From: CAYMLQ01 sp964390795
Lineage (GTDB): Bacteria; Verrucomicrobiota; Kiritimatiellia; RFP12; UBA1067
Assembly: GCA_964390795.1 (NCBI GenBank)
Contig: CAYMLQ010000058.1
Coordinates: forward strand, 1 to 21,885
Length of the DNA stretch: 21,885 bases
Direction of reading: 5' to 3'
Position numbers and translations under genes: made by a program. Below the pieces are notes generated by a model, which ran no database searches, was not told the origin of the DNA, and was given only the letters and a program-made list of their open reading frames with translations. Position 1 is the first letter of the stretch; every line of letters starts with the position of its first letter. Positions 1 to 6,639 of the stretch are shown here, one piece after another.

Positions 1-440
1 TTGACGTTGGCGGTGATGTCGTCGCCGACCTCGCCGTTGCCGCGCGTGGCGGCGCGGGTGAGCAGGCCCTTCTCGTAGAGCAGGGAGAAGGCCACGCCGT
101 CGATCTTGGGCTCGACCACGTAGTCCCAGACCGCGTCGGGGAGCTGGCGGCGCAGGAAGGTGTCGAAGTCCGCGAGGTCGCCGCGCGAGTGGGTCTTATC
201 GAGGCTCATCATGGGCGGGTTGTGGCGCACCTGACGGAAGGCGGCGAGGGGGGCGCCGCCGACGCGCTGCGTGGGGGAGTCGGCGGTGAGCCACTCGGGG
301 TGGGCGCGCTCGAGGGCTTCGAGTTCGCGGTAGAGCGCGTCATAGTCGGCGTCGCCGATCTCGGGCCGGGCCTCGACATAGTAGAGGCGGTCGTGGCGGC
401 GGATCTCGGCGCGGAGGTGAGTGAGGCGTTCGAGGGACAT
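1..440 (-). CDS. ligA: NAD-dependent DNA ligase, N-terminal part (partial)
   Basis: LigA seals nicks in DNA using NAD+, in replication and repair. Reading leftward from the ATG at 440, the first 146 codons match the family in order. A helical Ia (NMN-binding) domain comes first, with YYVEARPEIGDADYDALY at about residues 20-37. It is followed by SPTQRVGG (55-62) and the adenylation motif EPKIDG, whose Lys112 would carry the AMP. RAATRGNGEVGDDITANV then runs to the window edge. The OB, zinc-finger, HhH and BRCT domains lie outside the window. The 21 bases before the ATG are pyrimidine-rich (CTCCTCC, CTCCCC) and contain no Shine-Dalgarno match, which is unusual here. The gene lies 23 bp after the patatin gene on the same strand, so translation may depend on the upstream cistron. 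The family call is very secure; the start fits homologue length. Confidence 0.95.
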   Translation of the reverse strand, partial: MSLERLTHLRAEIRRHDRLYYVEARPEIGDADYDALYRELEALERAHPEWLTADSPTQRVGGAPLAAFRQVRHNPPMMSLDKTHSRGDLADFDTFLRRQLPDAVWDYVVEPKIDGVAFSLLYEKGLLTRAATRGNGEVGDDITANV

Positions 441-452
441 GGGGAGAAAGGA

Positions 453-491
453 GGAGTTAGGAGTTAGGAGTTAGGAGTTAGGAGTTGATGG
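453..491. repeat. Heptanucleotide tandem repeat (GGAGTTA)5
   Basis: Four perfect copies of GGAGTTA (453-480) are followed by a fifth, GGAGTTG (481-487), and a decayed continuation. On the minus strand the unit reads TAACTCC. The array encodes the last codons of the patatin-like protein, supplies its TAA stop (464-466), and extends into the spacer before ligA. Because 7 is not a multiple of 3, gain or loss of a unit would shift the frame of the patatin tail. Degenerate arrays with the same heptamer pattern lie at 6835-6855 and 9304-9345. Confidence 0.9.
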
Positions 492-1417
492 AGTTGGGGG
501 AGAGCGTCGTTGACGGCGCGGATGCCGGCGGCGATGGCCTCGGGGCCGCGGTGGAACTCGAGGGTCATGATGTCTCCGACCTCGGGCTGGATCAGGAGGT
601 CGGGCGGATTTAGCTCCAGTTCGCGGCGGGTGAGCTGGTTTTCGGCAAGGCGGAAGGAGCGCGTGAGGACGTCGAAGATCGAGAGGGAGTCGGCGGCGTT
701 TTTATTTGGGGAGAGCCAGCGGTTGGCGGTTTTCGCCATCGGTGTTTGCAGGTGCGGCATGAGCTTTCCGAGCGAAGCGATGAGTTGGGTGATACGCGGG
801 TTCGGCTCCGCTGCCGGCTGCGGCGGCTTGGCGGCTTTTCGTTTGCGCGGCGCGGCGCGCAGGTTGATGTCCACGGCGATCACGAGGTCGGCGCCCATGG
901 CGCGGCAGACCGAAACGGGCAGAGGATTGACGAGTCCGCCGTCAACGAGGGTTTTGCCATTGAGGCGGGTCGGCGTAAAGATGCCGGGAATGCCGATGCT
1001 GGCGCGGATGGCGTCAAAGAGGTTGCCTGAACGAAGGACGACCTCTTTCTCGGTTTCCAGATCGGTGGCGACGGCGGCGTAGGGGAGGCTGAGGTCGGCG
1101 ATGGTTTGGGCGGGGATGATGCTTTTGAGCATGCGCATGAAGTGCTTGCCGGTGAGGAGACCGGAGCGAGGAAACGTCACCTCAAGAAAAAGCTGGGCGA
1201 CGCGCTTCCAGTCGAGCTGTGCGGCGAGGGCCTCCATGGTCGCGAGGGTGTCGGTGGCGTAGAGCGCGCCTGCGATGGAACCGATGCTGGTGCCTGCCAC
1301 GCAGCAGGGCTTGACGCCGAGTTCGTCCAGCCGTTGAAGCACGCCGAGATGGGCCCAGCCGCGCGCGCCGCCGCTGCCGAGGGCGAGTCCGATCTTTTTT
1401 TGTAGAGGGCGTGTCAC
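464..1417 (-). CDS. Patatin-like phospholipase family protein (RssA/YchK-like)
   Basis: This 317-residue protein is a serine acyl hydrolase with a Ser-Asp dyad, probably cytoplasmic or membrane-associated and acting on phospholipid or lysophospholipid. The oxyanion-hole motif GSGGARGWAHLG is at residues 14-25, the nucleophile elbow GTSIGS places Ser44, and the DGG motif gives Asp159. I chose the GTG start at 1417, which puts the GSGGARG motif near the N-terminus as in RssA/YchK-type proteins. The GTG overlaps the stop of the upstream lipoprotein gene as GTGA, so the two are probably translationally coupled. The frame stays open a further 94 codons upstream, but that stretch is Arg/His-rich and is the out-of-frame copy of the lipoprotein gene. 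The C-terminus (LLTPNS) is written by the heptamer repeat at 453-487. Substrate unknown. Confidence 0.9.
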   Translation of the reverse strand: MTRPLQKKIGLALGSGGARGWAHLGVLQRLDELGVKPCCVAGTSIGSIAGALYATDTLATMEALAAQLDWKRVAQLFLEVTFPRSGLLTGKHFMRMLKSIIPAQTIADLSLPYAAVATDLETEKEVVLRSGNLFDAIRASIGIPGIFTPTRLNGKTLVDGGLVNPLPVSVCRAMGADLVIAVDINLRAAPRKRKAAKPPQPAAEPNPRITQLIASLGKLMPHLQTPMAKTANRWLSPNKNAADSLSIFDVLTRSFRLAENQLTRRELELNPPDLLIQPEVGDIMTLEFHRGPEAIAAGIRAVNDALPQLHQLLTPNS

Positions 1418-1752
1418 TGGGGTTTGGCGATGGTGGCGGTGGCTTTGCGCGGCGTGACGAAAATGGTGCGCGTGTAACCGCCCCTTACGAGTTCTGCGGT
1501 GAGCGATTTCATCAGCGCGCGGTCGTTCATGTCGGGGATACGGATGTTGATCTCTTGCGTTTTGGTGATGCCGGCAGACTTGAGCGCGGCGGCGAGTTTG
1601 CCCGTCTGGACCTGTCGGCCCTCGAAGGTCACGATACCGGTGCTGTCGATTATGATTTCGGGAACGCGGGTGTTTTCGATCAGGCGAGACGTGGTGCAAC
1701 CGGTCCAGACGGTGAGGGTGGCTAACAAGGCAAACAGGGCGATCTTACGCAT
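1414..1752 (-). CDS. Putative lipoprotein with ExbD/TolR-like domain
   Basis: This is a 112-residue protein. The N-terminus MRKIALFALLATLTVWTGC looks like a lipoprotein signal with Cys19 as the lipidation site; the -3 position is Trp, so the lipobox is not ideal. The rest resembles the periplasmic domain of ExbD/TolR: a strand pair around VPEIIIDSTGIVTFEGRQVQ, a helix KLAAALKSAGI, the strand INIRIPDMND, a helix, then GGYTRTIFVTP. Normal ExbD/TolR proteins carry this domain on a single N-terminal membrane helix and pair with ExbB/TolQ; neither is seen here. A clear AAGGAG (1758-1763) lies 5 bases before the ATG. The gene is first in a leftward unit with the patatin-like gene (4-bp overlap), suggesting a shared envelope role. 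The ExbD link is by pattern only; the lipoprotein call is firmer. Confidence 0.7.
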   Translation of the reverse strand: MRKIALFALLATLTVWTGCTTSRLIENTRVPEIIIDSTGIVTFEGRQVQTGKLAAALKSAGITKTQEINIRIPDMNDRALMKSLTAELVRGGYTRTIFVTPRKATATIAKPQ

Positions 1753-1791
1753 GGTTTCTCCTTAAATGATGACGTGCACTTTACCATATCC

Positions 1792-1831
1792 GGCTAGACG
1801 CTGTCACAAAAAATCGGTTTGGGCTAGACGC
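1792..1831. repeat. Two direct repeats GGCTAGACGC in the divergent intergenic region
   Basis: The 10-mer GGCTAGACGC occurs at 1792-1801 and 1822-1831, exactly 30 bp apart start to start, close to three helical turns. It lies between the divergent lipoprotein/patatin unit and rpmI-rplT. That position and phasing suit paired sites for a DNA-binding protein, but no regulator can be named and chance is not excluded. Confidence 0.45.
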
Positions 1832-1892
1832 GGGCGGGAAATTTTGATAAAAACACAACTCCTTTTTCACCCTTGGGGGTGGAGAGAGCGAT

Positions 1893-1933
1893 CCTGACCG
1901 GGCTTTCACGGCTGGCTGCCCGGCGGGTTCAGG
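1893..1933 (+). promoter_or_regulatory. Leader hairpin upstream of rpmI (possible L20 autoregulatory site)
   Basis: CCTGA (1893-1897) pairs with TCAGG (1929-1933), and CCGGGC (1898-1903) pairs with GCCCGG (1918-1923). The 5' strand is uninterrupted and the 3' strand has a 5-nt bulge (1924-1928); the loop is 14 nt. The hairpin ends 24 bases before the rpmI ATG. L20 represses its own operon in E. coli and Bacillus by binding leader RNA. That this hairpin plays that role is inference; no match to a known L20 site has been tested. Confidence 0.45.
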
Positions 1934-1957
1934 CTTCAAACAAGGAAGAGGTAAATC

Positions 1958-2155
1958 ATGCCTACCATGAAGACCAAGAAGTCCGCGACCAAGCGGATCA
2001 AAATGTCGGCCACGGGCAAAGTGATGCGTTCGCAGGCGGGCAAGTCCCACCTGAACGGCTATAAGCCGCGCGGACGCAAGCGCAATCTCCGTGGGACCAC
2101 TACTGGCGACGTTACGTTTGTCAAGACCGCAGCGCGTATGCTGCAGGGCAACTAA
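1958..2155 (+). CDS. rpmI: 50S ribosomal protein L35
   Basis: This is a 65-residue basic protein of the large ribosomal subunit, typical length for L35. It starts MPTMKTKKSATKRIKMSATGK and carries the family core HLNGYKPRGRKRNLRGTT in its second half. A GGAAGAGG Shine-Dalgarno sits just upstream of the ATG. rplT follows 15 bp later and is certainly co-transcribed. The usual upstream partner infC (IF3), often with thrS, is missing; the genes upstream point the other way, so this operon starts at rpmI. Its leader carries the hairpin at 1893-1933. Confidence 0.97.
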   Translation: MPTMKTKKSATKRIKMSATGKVMRSQAGKSHLNGYKPRGRKRNLRGTTTGDVTFVKTAARMLQGN

Positions 2156-2170
2156 CAAGGAGATTGTGTC

Positions 2171-2527
2171 ATGTCAAGAGTCACGAATGCACCTGCCTCC
2201 AGAGAGCGTCGGCGTCGGCGTCTGGAACTCGCGAAGGGTTTTCGCGGGTCGCGCAGCAAACTGTTCCGTCAGGCCACCGAGGCCGTTGACCGCGCGCAGC
2301 GGTTGGCGACCATCCACCGCAAGCACCGCAAGCGCGAGTTCCGCCGCCTGTGGATCGCCCGCATCAACGCGGCCGTCCGCAACGAGGGGATGACCTACAG
2401 CCGCTTCATGGAAGGGCTGACTAAGGCCGGTATCGCGATCAACCGCAAGATGCTCTCCGAGGTCGCGATCGCCGACGCGGAAGGTCTCAAGGTGCTGATC
2501 GAGAAGGCCCGCGCCGCGCTCGTCTAA
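2171..2527 (+). CDS. rplT: 50S ribosomal protein L20
   Basis: This 118-residue protein binds 23S rRNA early in large-subunit assembly and is a known translational repressor of its own operon in other bacteria. It shows the family pattern throughout: MSRVTNAPASRERRRRRLEL, AKGFRGSRSKLFRQA, HRKHRKREFRRLWIARINAA, and YSRFMEGLTKAGIAINRKML. AAGGAG (2156-2161) lies 9 bases before the ATG. A strong intrinsic terminator follows at 2558-2586, so most transcripts of the rpmI-rplT unit should end before pheS. Length and sequence are ordinary for the family. Confidence 0.97.
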   Translation: MSRVTNAPASRERRRRRLELAKGFRGSRSKLFRQATEAVDRAQRLATIHRKHRKREFRRLWIARINAAVRNEGMTYSRFMEGLTKAGIAINRKMLSEVAIADAEGLKVLIEKARAALV

Positions 2528-2557
2528 TGGCGAGAAGTCGCGAATAACCTGAAAAAG

Positions 2558-2586
2558 ACCGTCCCCGCTGCGGGGGCGGTTTTTTT
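2558..2586 (+). terminator. Rho-independent terminator after rplT
   Basis: ACCGTCCCCGC (2558-2568) pairs with GCGGGGGCGGT (2570-2580), one position being a G-U wobble. This gives a stem of about 10 bp with a 3-nt loop, followed by a run of seven T (2580-2586). It is the clearest intrinsic terminator in the window and separates the ribosomal-protein genes from pheS. Confidence 0.92.
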
Positions 2587-2651
2587 GTTTCATCACCTGC
2601 CGGATTTAGGATAAACTGATTGCCAACTATTTTACGGAAAGCGAAGGGTTT

Positions 2652-3668
2652 ATGACACTTGCAGAATTGGATGCGCAGCAGGCGCAGTCGTTGAACGAGG
2701 TGGCCGCCGCAGTGGACGTGGCCGCAGTGGAGCCGGTGCGGATCAGGTATCTGGGACGTAACGGGCTGCTGCCCGCGATCGTGAAGCAGATGAAGGACGT
2801 TCCAGCCGAGGAGCGCCCCGAGTTCGGCAAGCGCATGAATGCCTGGCGCGCGGCGCTGGAGGCGGCTCTCGCCGAGCGGCTGGCGGCGGTCGGCACGGTG
2901 AAGAAAGAGGAGCGCGCGTTCGACTGCACGCTGCCGGGACGCTGGTTCGCGCCGGGCGCGAAGCACCCGGTCTCGCGCGTGATCGAAGAGACGGCGGCGA
3001 TCTTCGCGCGGCTCGGTTTTACCGTGGCGGACGGCCCCGACATCGAGAACCGCTTCAATAATTTCACTGCGCTCAACACGCCCGCGCACCATCCCTCGAT
3101 GGACGCGTCCGACACCTTCTGGCTGACCGATGACCTGCTGCTGCGCACGCAGACCTCGCCGGTACAGATCCGCATGATGACGCAGTACAAGCCGCCGGTG
3201 CGCATCATCACGCCGGGGCGCACCTACCGCCGCGACACGACCGACGCTACGCACAGCGCGAACTTCCACCAGATCGAGGGGCTGTACGTGGATACCCAGC
3301 CGGTGTCGCTGGCAGACCTCAAGTCGACGCTGGCCTACTACGCCAGCGAGATGATGGGCTCCAAGGCGGGCGTGCGCTTCCGCCCCCACTTCTTCCCGTT
3401 CACCGAGCCGAGCGTGGAGGTTGACTTCTCCTGCCACGTGTGCGCGGGCAAGGGCTGCCGCGTCTGCAAGAACAGCGGCTGGATCGAGATCGCGGGCGCG
3501 GGCATGGTGGATCCGCGCGTCTTCGAGTTCGTGGGCTACGATCCTGAGCGGGTCTTCGGCTACGCCTTCGGCTTCGGCGTGGAGCGCATCGCCATGATCA
3601 AGTACGGCATTCCCGACATCCGCTGGCTGTACGAGAACGACACGCGCTTCCTGAGTCAGTTGGCGTAG
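2652..3668 (+). CDS. pheS: Phenylalanine--tRNA ligase alpha subunit
   Basis: PheS is the catalytic subunit of the (alpha-beta)2 enzyme that charges tRNA-Phe. The 338 residues have an N-terminal coiled-coil region (about 1-95) followed by the class II synthetase core. Family signatures are HPVSRVIEETAAIFARLGF, NNFTALNTPAHHPSMDASDTFW, LLRTQTSPVQIRMM, motif 2 (RTYRRDTTDATHSANFHQIEG) and motif 3 (GFGVERIAMIKYGIPDIRW). A CHVC-CRVC cluster, seen in many bacterial PheS, precedes GWIEIAGAGMVDP. GAAGGG lies just before the ATG. A weak promoter-like TAAACT (about 2612) may serve the gene, since the upstream terminator should insulate it. pheT does not follow directly: a truncated Uma2-family gene sits between. 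Confidence 0.97.
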   Translation: MTLAELDAQQAQSLNEVAAAVDVAAVEPVRIRYLGRNGLLPAIVKQMKDVPAEERPEFGKRMNAWRAALEAALAERLAAVGTVKKEERAFDCTLPGRWFAPGAKHPVSRVIEETAAIFARLGFTVADGPDIENRFNNFTALNTPAHHPSMDASDTFWLTDDLLLRTQTSPVQIRMMTQYKPPVRIITPGRTYRRDTTDATHSANFHQIEGLYVDTQPVSLADLKSTLAYYASEMMGSKAGVRFRPHFFPFTEPSVEVDFSCHVCAGKGCRVCKNSGWIEIAGAGMVDPRVFEFVGYDPERVFGYAFGFGVERIAMIKYGIPDIRWLYENDTRFLSQLA

Positions 3669-3701
3669 TGTCCGGGCAATGGCCGTGAAAAGGTGGTCGC
3701 G

Positions 3702-4193
3702 ATGGCCGGCATGGCACTGAGCAAAGATGAACGTCGTTACACCTACGACGATTACCTGACGTGGCCGGATGAGCCGCGCAAGGAGATCATCAATGGCGTG
3801 TCGTATGCGATGTCAAGTCCGACGGTACGGCATCAGGAGTTGTCTGTCCGTCTGACGCTGGCGATGGGCCCCATTTTTAAGGGCAAGCCGTGTCGGCTGT
3901 TTGTCGCGCCGCTGGACGTGGTGCTTAGCGAGGACACCGTGGTGCAGCCGGATCTGCTGGTGGTGTGCGATCCTACGAAGATCACGGGCGCTTGCGTGAG
4001 GGGTGCGCCGGATCTGGCGGTCGAAATCCTTTCGCCGTCCTCCTCTTCGCATGACCGTCTGCTTAAGTTCAAACGGTTGAAAAACAACCCCTTCTTTTGG
4101 CTGATATCCGCACACGGGTGTGCTACACTGACACGACGTTTTTTGAGTGAAGAAGGGTTTGAGAATGAAAGTACCTGTCAGTTGGCTGAATGA
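3702..4193 (+). pseudogene. Truncated Uma2-family (DUF820) endonuclease-like gene
   Basis: Residues 1-126 match the Uma2/DUF820 family of PD-(D/E)XK-fold proteins: YTYDDYLTWPD, INGVSYAMSSPTVRHQ, APLDVVLSEDTVVQPDLLVV (Asp84), APDLAVEILSPS (Glu108) and HDRLLKFKR. The usual C-terminal strand, with the EYWIVDP-type motif that follows the last catalytic Lys in intact members, is absent. After about position 4080 the frame runs out of frame through the pheT promoter and the first codons of pheT. The neighbouring frame hits a stop at once and does not restore the missing part, so this is sequence loss rather than a simple frameshift. I took ATG 3702 as start, with AGGTGG 5 bases upstream; GTG 3693 is also possible. 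It is probably a decayed insertion between pheS and pheT, though a short expressed product is possible. Confidence 0.65.
4110..4129 (+). promoter_or_regulatory. Probable pheT promoter with overlapping palindrome
   Basis: TGCTACACT (4121-4129) fits an extended -10 element (TGnTAnnnT). Immediately upstream and overlapping it is a perfect inverted repeat, GCACAC-GG-GTGTGC (4110-4123). No good -35 is visible, as expected for extended -10 promoters. The palindrome has the size and place of an operator, or it could form a small hairpin if transcribed from further upstream. The pheT ATG is 36 bp downstream. Confidence 0.5.
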
Positions 4194-6579
4194 GTATGTG
4201 GATGTGGCGGACTTATCGGTCAGAGAGTTGTCCGACAAGCTGACCTTTTCCGGCGTGGAGGTGGAGGGAATCGACGAGGTCGGCGTGACGCTCGATGATC
4301 TCTTCGTGGTGGGCGAGGTGCTGACCTGCGAAGCGCATCCGAACTCCGACCACCTGCACGTGTGCAAGGTGACGGACGGCACGCAGGAGTTGCAGATCGT
4401 ATGCGGGGCGCCTAACTGTGCGGCGGGTCTCAAGGTGCCGCTGGCCAAGATCGGCGCGGTGGTGCCCGGTGGCGGTTTCACAATCAAGCAGGCCAAGCTG
4501 CGCGGCGTGGCGTCGTTTGGCATGCTCTGCTCGCAGCGCGAACTGAAGCTTTCCGAAGAGCATGCCGGGCTGATGATTCTCGATCCGTCGCTCAAGGCTG
4601 GCACGCCGATGCGCGACGTGCTTCCGCCGCCGGAGACGGTGCTCGATCTGGAGATCACGTGGAACCGTCCCGACTGCCTGTCGATCATCGGCATCGCGCG
4701 CGAGTTCGCGGCGATCCTGAAGCGCCCGCTGCGGCTGCCGTCGGTGGATTTCTCTGAGTGCGGCGAGCCTGTGGAGCGGTATGCAAAGGTGCTTGTCGAG
4801 GCGCCTGTCAAGTGCCCGCGCTACACCGCGCGCGTGATGACGGGCGTGAAGGACGGGCCTTCGCCGGCGTGGATGCGGCGGCGGCTGGAGCTGTGCGGCG
4901 TGCGGGCGATCAGCCTGACGGTGGACGTGACCAACTACGTGATGCTGGAGTACGGGCAGCCGCTGCACGCCTTCGACTACCGCACGCTGGCGGAGCGCAC
5001 GATCGTGGTGCGGTGCGCGCGGGCTGGCGAGAAGATCAAGACGCTGGACGGCGTCGAGCGCACGCTGGACGAGAGCATGCTGGTGATCGCCGATGCGCAG
5101 GTGCCGACCGCGGTGGCGGGGATCATGGGCGGTGCGGGCAGCGAGATCGCGGCGGGCACGGAACATGTGTTGCTCGAGAGCGCTTTGTTCGAGCCGGCGT
5201 CCACCAAATTCACGGCTACCAAGCTCGGGCTTTCTACGGAATCGTCGCGGCGGTATGAGCGCGGGGTTGACCCTGATTTGGCCGACTGGGCGAGCCGTCG
5301 CGCGGTGGCGCTGCTGGTGCAGTATGGAGAGGCGGTGGTAGCGAAGGGCGTGCTCGACGCGGATGCGCGCGGCTTCAAGCACGCCGAAGTCACCTTGCGC
5401 TTCGGCCGGGCCCGCGAGGTGATCGGCGTGGCGCTGTCCGATGACGAGATGGTCGGCATCCTGACCTCGCTGAGGCTGGCGGTGGTGAGGCGCGATGACG
5501 AGACCGCAGCGTTCCGCATCCCGTCCTTCCGTCTGGATTTGACGCTGGAGGCGGATCTGATTGAAGAAATCGCGCGCATGCACGGGCTGGACGCGATTCC
5601 GGATGCGATGCCGGAGCTGACGGCTGTGTCGACGCTGGACGACGGGCCGTTCTATGCTCGCGCGAACTGCAGGCAGCTCCTGCTCGGGATGGGGTTCTCA
5701 GAGGCGATGCACTACAGCTTCCTGTCGGCGCAGGAGCTGAACGCCTTCGACCGGCGCGGGGAGGCGCGGCGGGCGGTGCTGCCGAACCCGGTGAGCGCGG
5801 ACTACGGCGTGCTGCGCGACTCGCTGCTTCCGCAGCTGGCGGGCTCGCTGGGACGTAACGCGTCGCGGCAGGTGGAGAGCGCGGGCCTGTTCGAGATGGG
5901 GCGCGTGTTTTTTGTGGGAGCTGACGGCAAGCCTGGAGAAGAGGAGCGCGTGTCGCTGGGGCTGATGGGCCCGTTCGGGAGGACGGCGATTGACCGGCGG
6001 CGGGCTGTGACGAACGAGGAGTCGCTGCTGTGGCTCAAGGGCGCGGTGGAGACGCTGGCGGCCTCGCTGCACGCGGGTGCGCTGGCGTTCGAGAGCTGCG
6101 AGCATCCGGCGATGGAGCCGGGCTGGGCGGTCGGAATCAGCCTCAACGGGGAGTCCCTGGGATGTCTAGGGCTGGTATCGGCCACGTTGCGGCATCAGTG
6201 GCGGATGACCGCGCCGATGCCTTTGGCCGAGTTGCGGTTGGCGCCGCTGCTGGCGGGCGCCGCGCGAGTCGGCGCCGTCAAGCCGGTGCCCCAGTATCCG
6301 GCGGTGCGGCGCGACATCGCTTTTGTCGCTGAGACCTCCGTTACGCACAGCAACGTCGTGGAGACCGTGCGCCGCGCCGCGCCTGCGGAATTGACCGGAG
6401 TGGCGCTTTTTGATATCTTTGTTTCAAAAGAAATAGGCAAGGGGTTGCGCAGTTTGGGCTATTCCCTTGAATTCCGTTCGCCGGACCGGACGCTGACCGA
6501 CCAAGAGGTGAACGAGGCCTTTGCGAAGATCATTCAGGCGCTGAAGAGCGAGCTGAAAGTTGAGGTGCGCGAAGGTTGA
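4165..6579 (+). CDS. pheT: Phenylalanine--tRNA ligase beta subunit
   Basis: PheT binds tRNA-Phe and edits mischarged Tyr-tRNA, working with PheS. The 804 residues show the full bacterial layout: N-terminal MKVPVSWLNEYVD; an OB-fold tRNA-binding domain (about 40-150, AHPNSDHLHVCKV); B3/B4 editing region (about 205-380, with MLEYGQPLHAFDY and SSRRYERGVDP); B5 domain (about 400-475, ending EADLIEEIARMHG); a catalytic-like core; and a C-terminal FDX-ACB anticodon-binding domain (from PQYPAVRRDIAFV to about 800). I chose ATG 4165 because it gives the standard N-terminus and has AGAAGG 8 bases upstream; a GTG at 4147 in frame would add six residues. The start overlaps the tail of the broken Uma2 frame. 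The gene likely has its own promoter (4110-4129), unlike the usual pheST operon. Confidence 0.97.
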   Translation: MKVPVSWLNEYVDVADLSVRELSDKLTFSGVEVEGIDEVGVTLDDLFVVGEVLTCEAHPNSDHLHVCKVTDGTQELQIVCGAPNCAAGLKVPLAKIGAVVPGGGFTIKQAKLRGVASFGMLCSQRELKLSEEHAGLMILDPSLKAGTPMRDVLPPPETVLDLEITWNRPDCLSIIGIAREFAAILKRPLRLPSVDFSECGEPVERYAKVLVEAPVKCPRYTARVMTGVKDGPSPAWMRRRLELCGVRAISLTVDVTNYVMLEYGQPLHAFDYRTLAERTIVVRCARAGEKIKTLDGVERTLDESMLVIADAQVPTAVAGIMGGAGSEIAAGTEHVLLESALFEPASTKFTATKLGLSTESSRRYERGVDPDLADWASRRAVALLVQYGEAVVAKGVLDADARGFKHAEVTLRFGRAREVIGVALSDDEMVGILTSLRLAVVRRDDETAAFRIPSFRLDLTLEADLIEEIARMHGLDAIPDAMPELTAVSTLDDGPFYARANCRQLLLGMGFSEAMHYSFLSAQELNAFDRRGEARRAVLPNPVSADYGVLRDSLLPQLAGSLGRNASRQVESAGLFEMGRVFFVGADGKPGEEERVSLGLMGPFGRTAIDRRRAVTNEESLLWLKGAVETLAASLHAGALAFESCEHPAMEPGWAVGISLNGESLGCLGLVSATLRHQWRMTAPMPLAELRLAPLLAGAARVGAVKPVPQYPAVRRDIAFVAETSVTHSNVVETVRRAAPAELTGVALFDIFVSKEIGKGLRSLGYSLEFRSPDRTLTDQEVNEAFAKIIQALKSELKVEVREG

Positions 6580-6600
6580 TTTTTGTGTTCTTTGAAAGCG

Positions 6601-6624
6601 CCGGGCGTTGAGAGGCTTGCCCGG
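6601..6624. other. Small inverted repeat downstream of pheT
   Basis: CCGGGC (6601-6606) and GCCCGG (6619-6624) can form a 6-bp GC stem with a 12-nt loop, 21 bp after the pheT stop. No T run follows on the plus strand, so it is a weak candidate for a pheT 3' end structure or processing site. It lies just before the predicted structured RNA. Confidence 0.35.
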
Positions 6625-6639
6625 AAAATACCGAAGTGG

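Noticed and set aside
1418..1699. N-terminal extension of 94 residues to the patatin-like frame
   Set aside because: It is Arg/His-rich with no domain, lies entirely over the lipoprotein gene in another frame, and the patatin motif starts right after the GTG at 1417.
1760..1820. Promoters for the divergent lipoprotein and rpmI units
   Set aside because: Only weak -10/-35 matches with poor spacing could be found on either strand, too weak to annotate.
4213..5583. Long minus-strand open frame inside pheT (456 codons)
   Set aside because: Arg/His/Gln-rich translation typical of the antisense of a GC-rich gene; pheT on the plus strand is certain.
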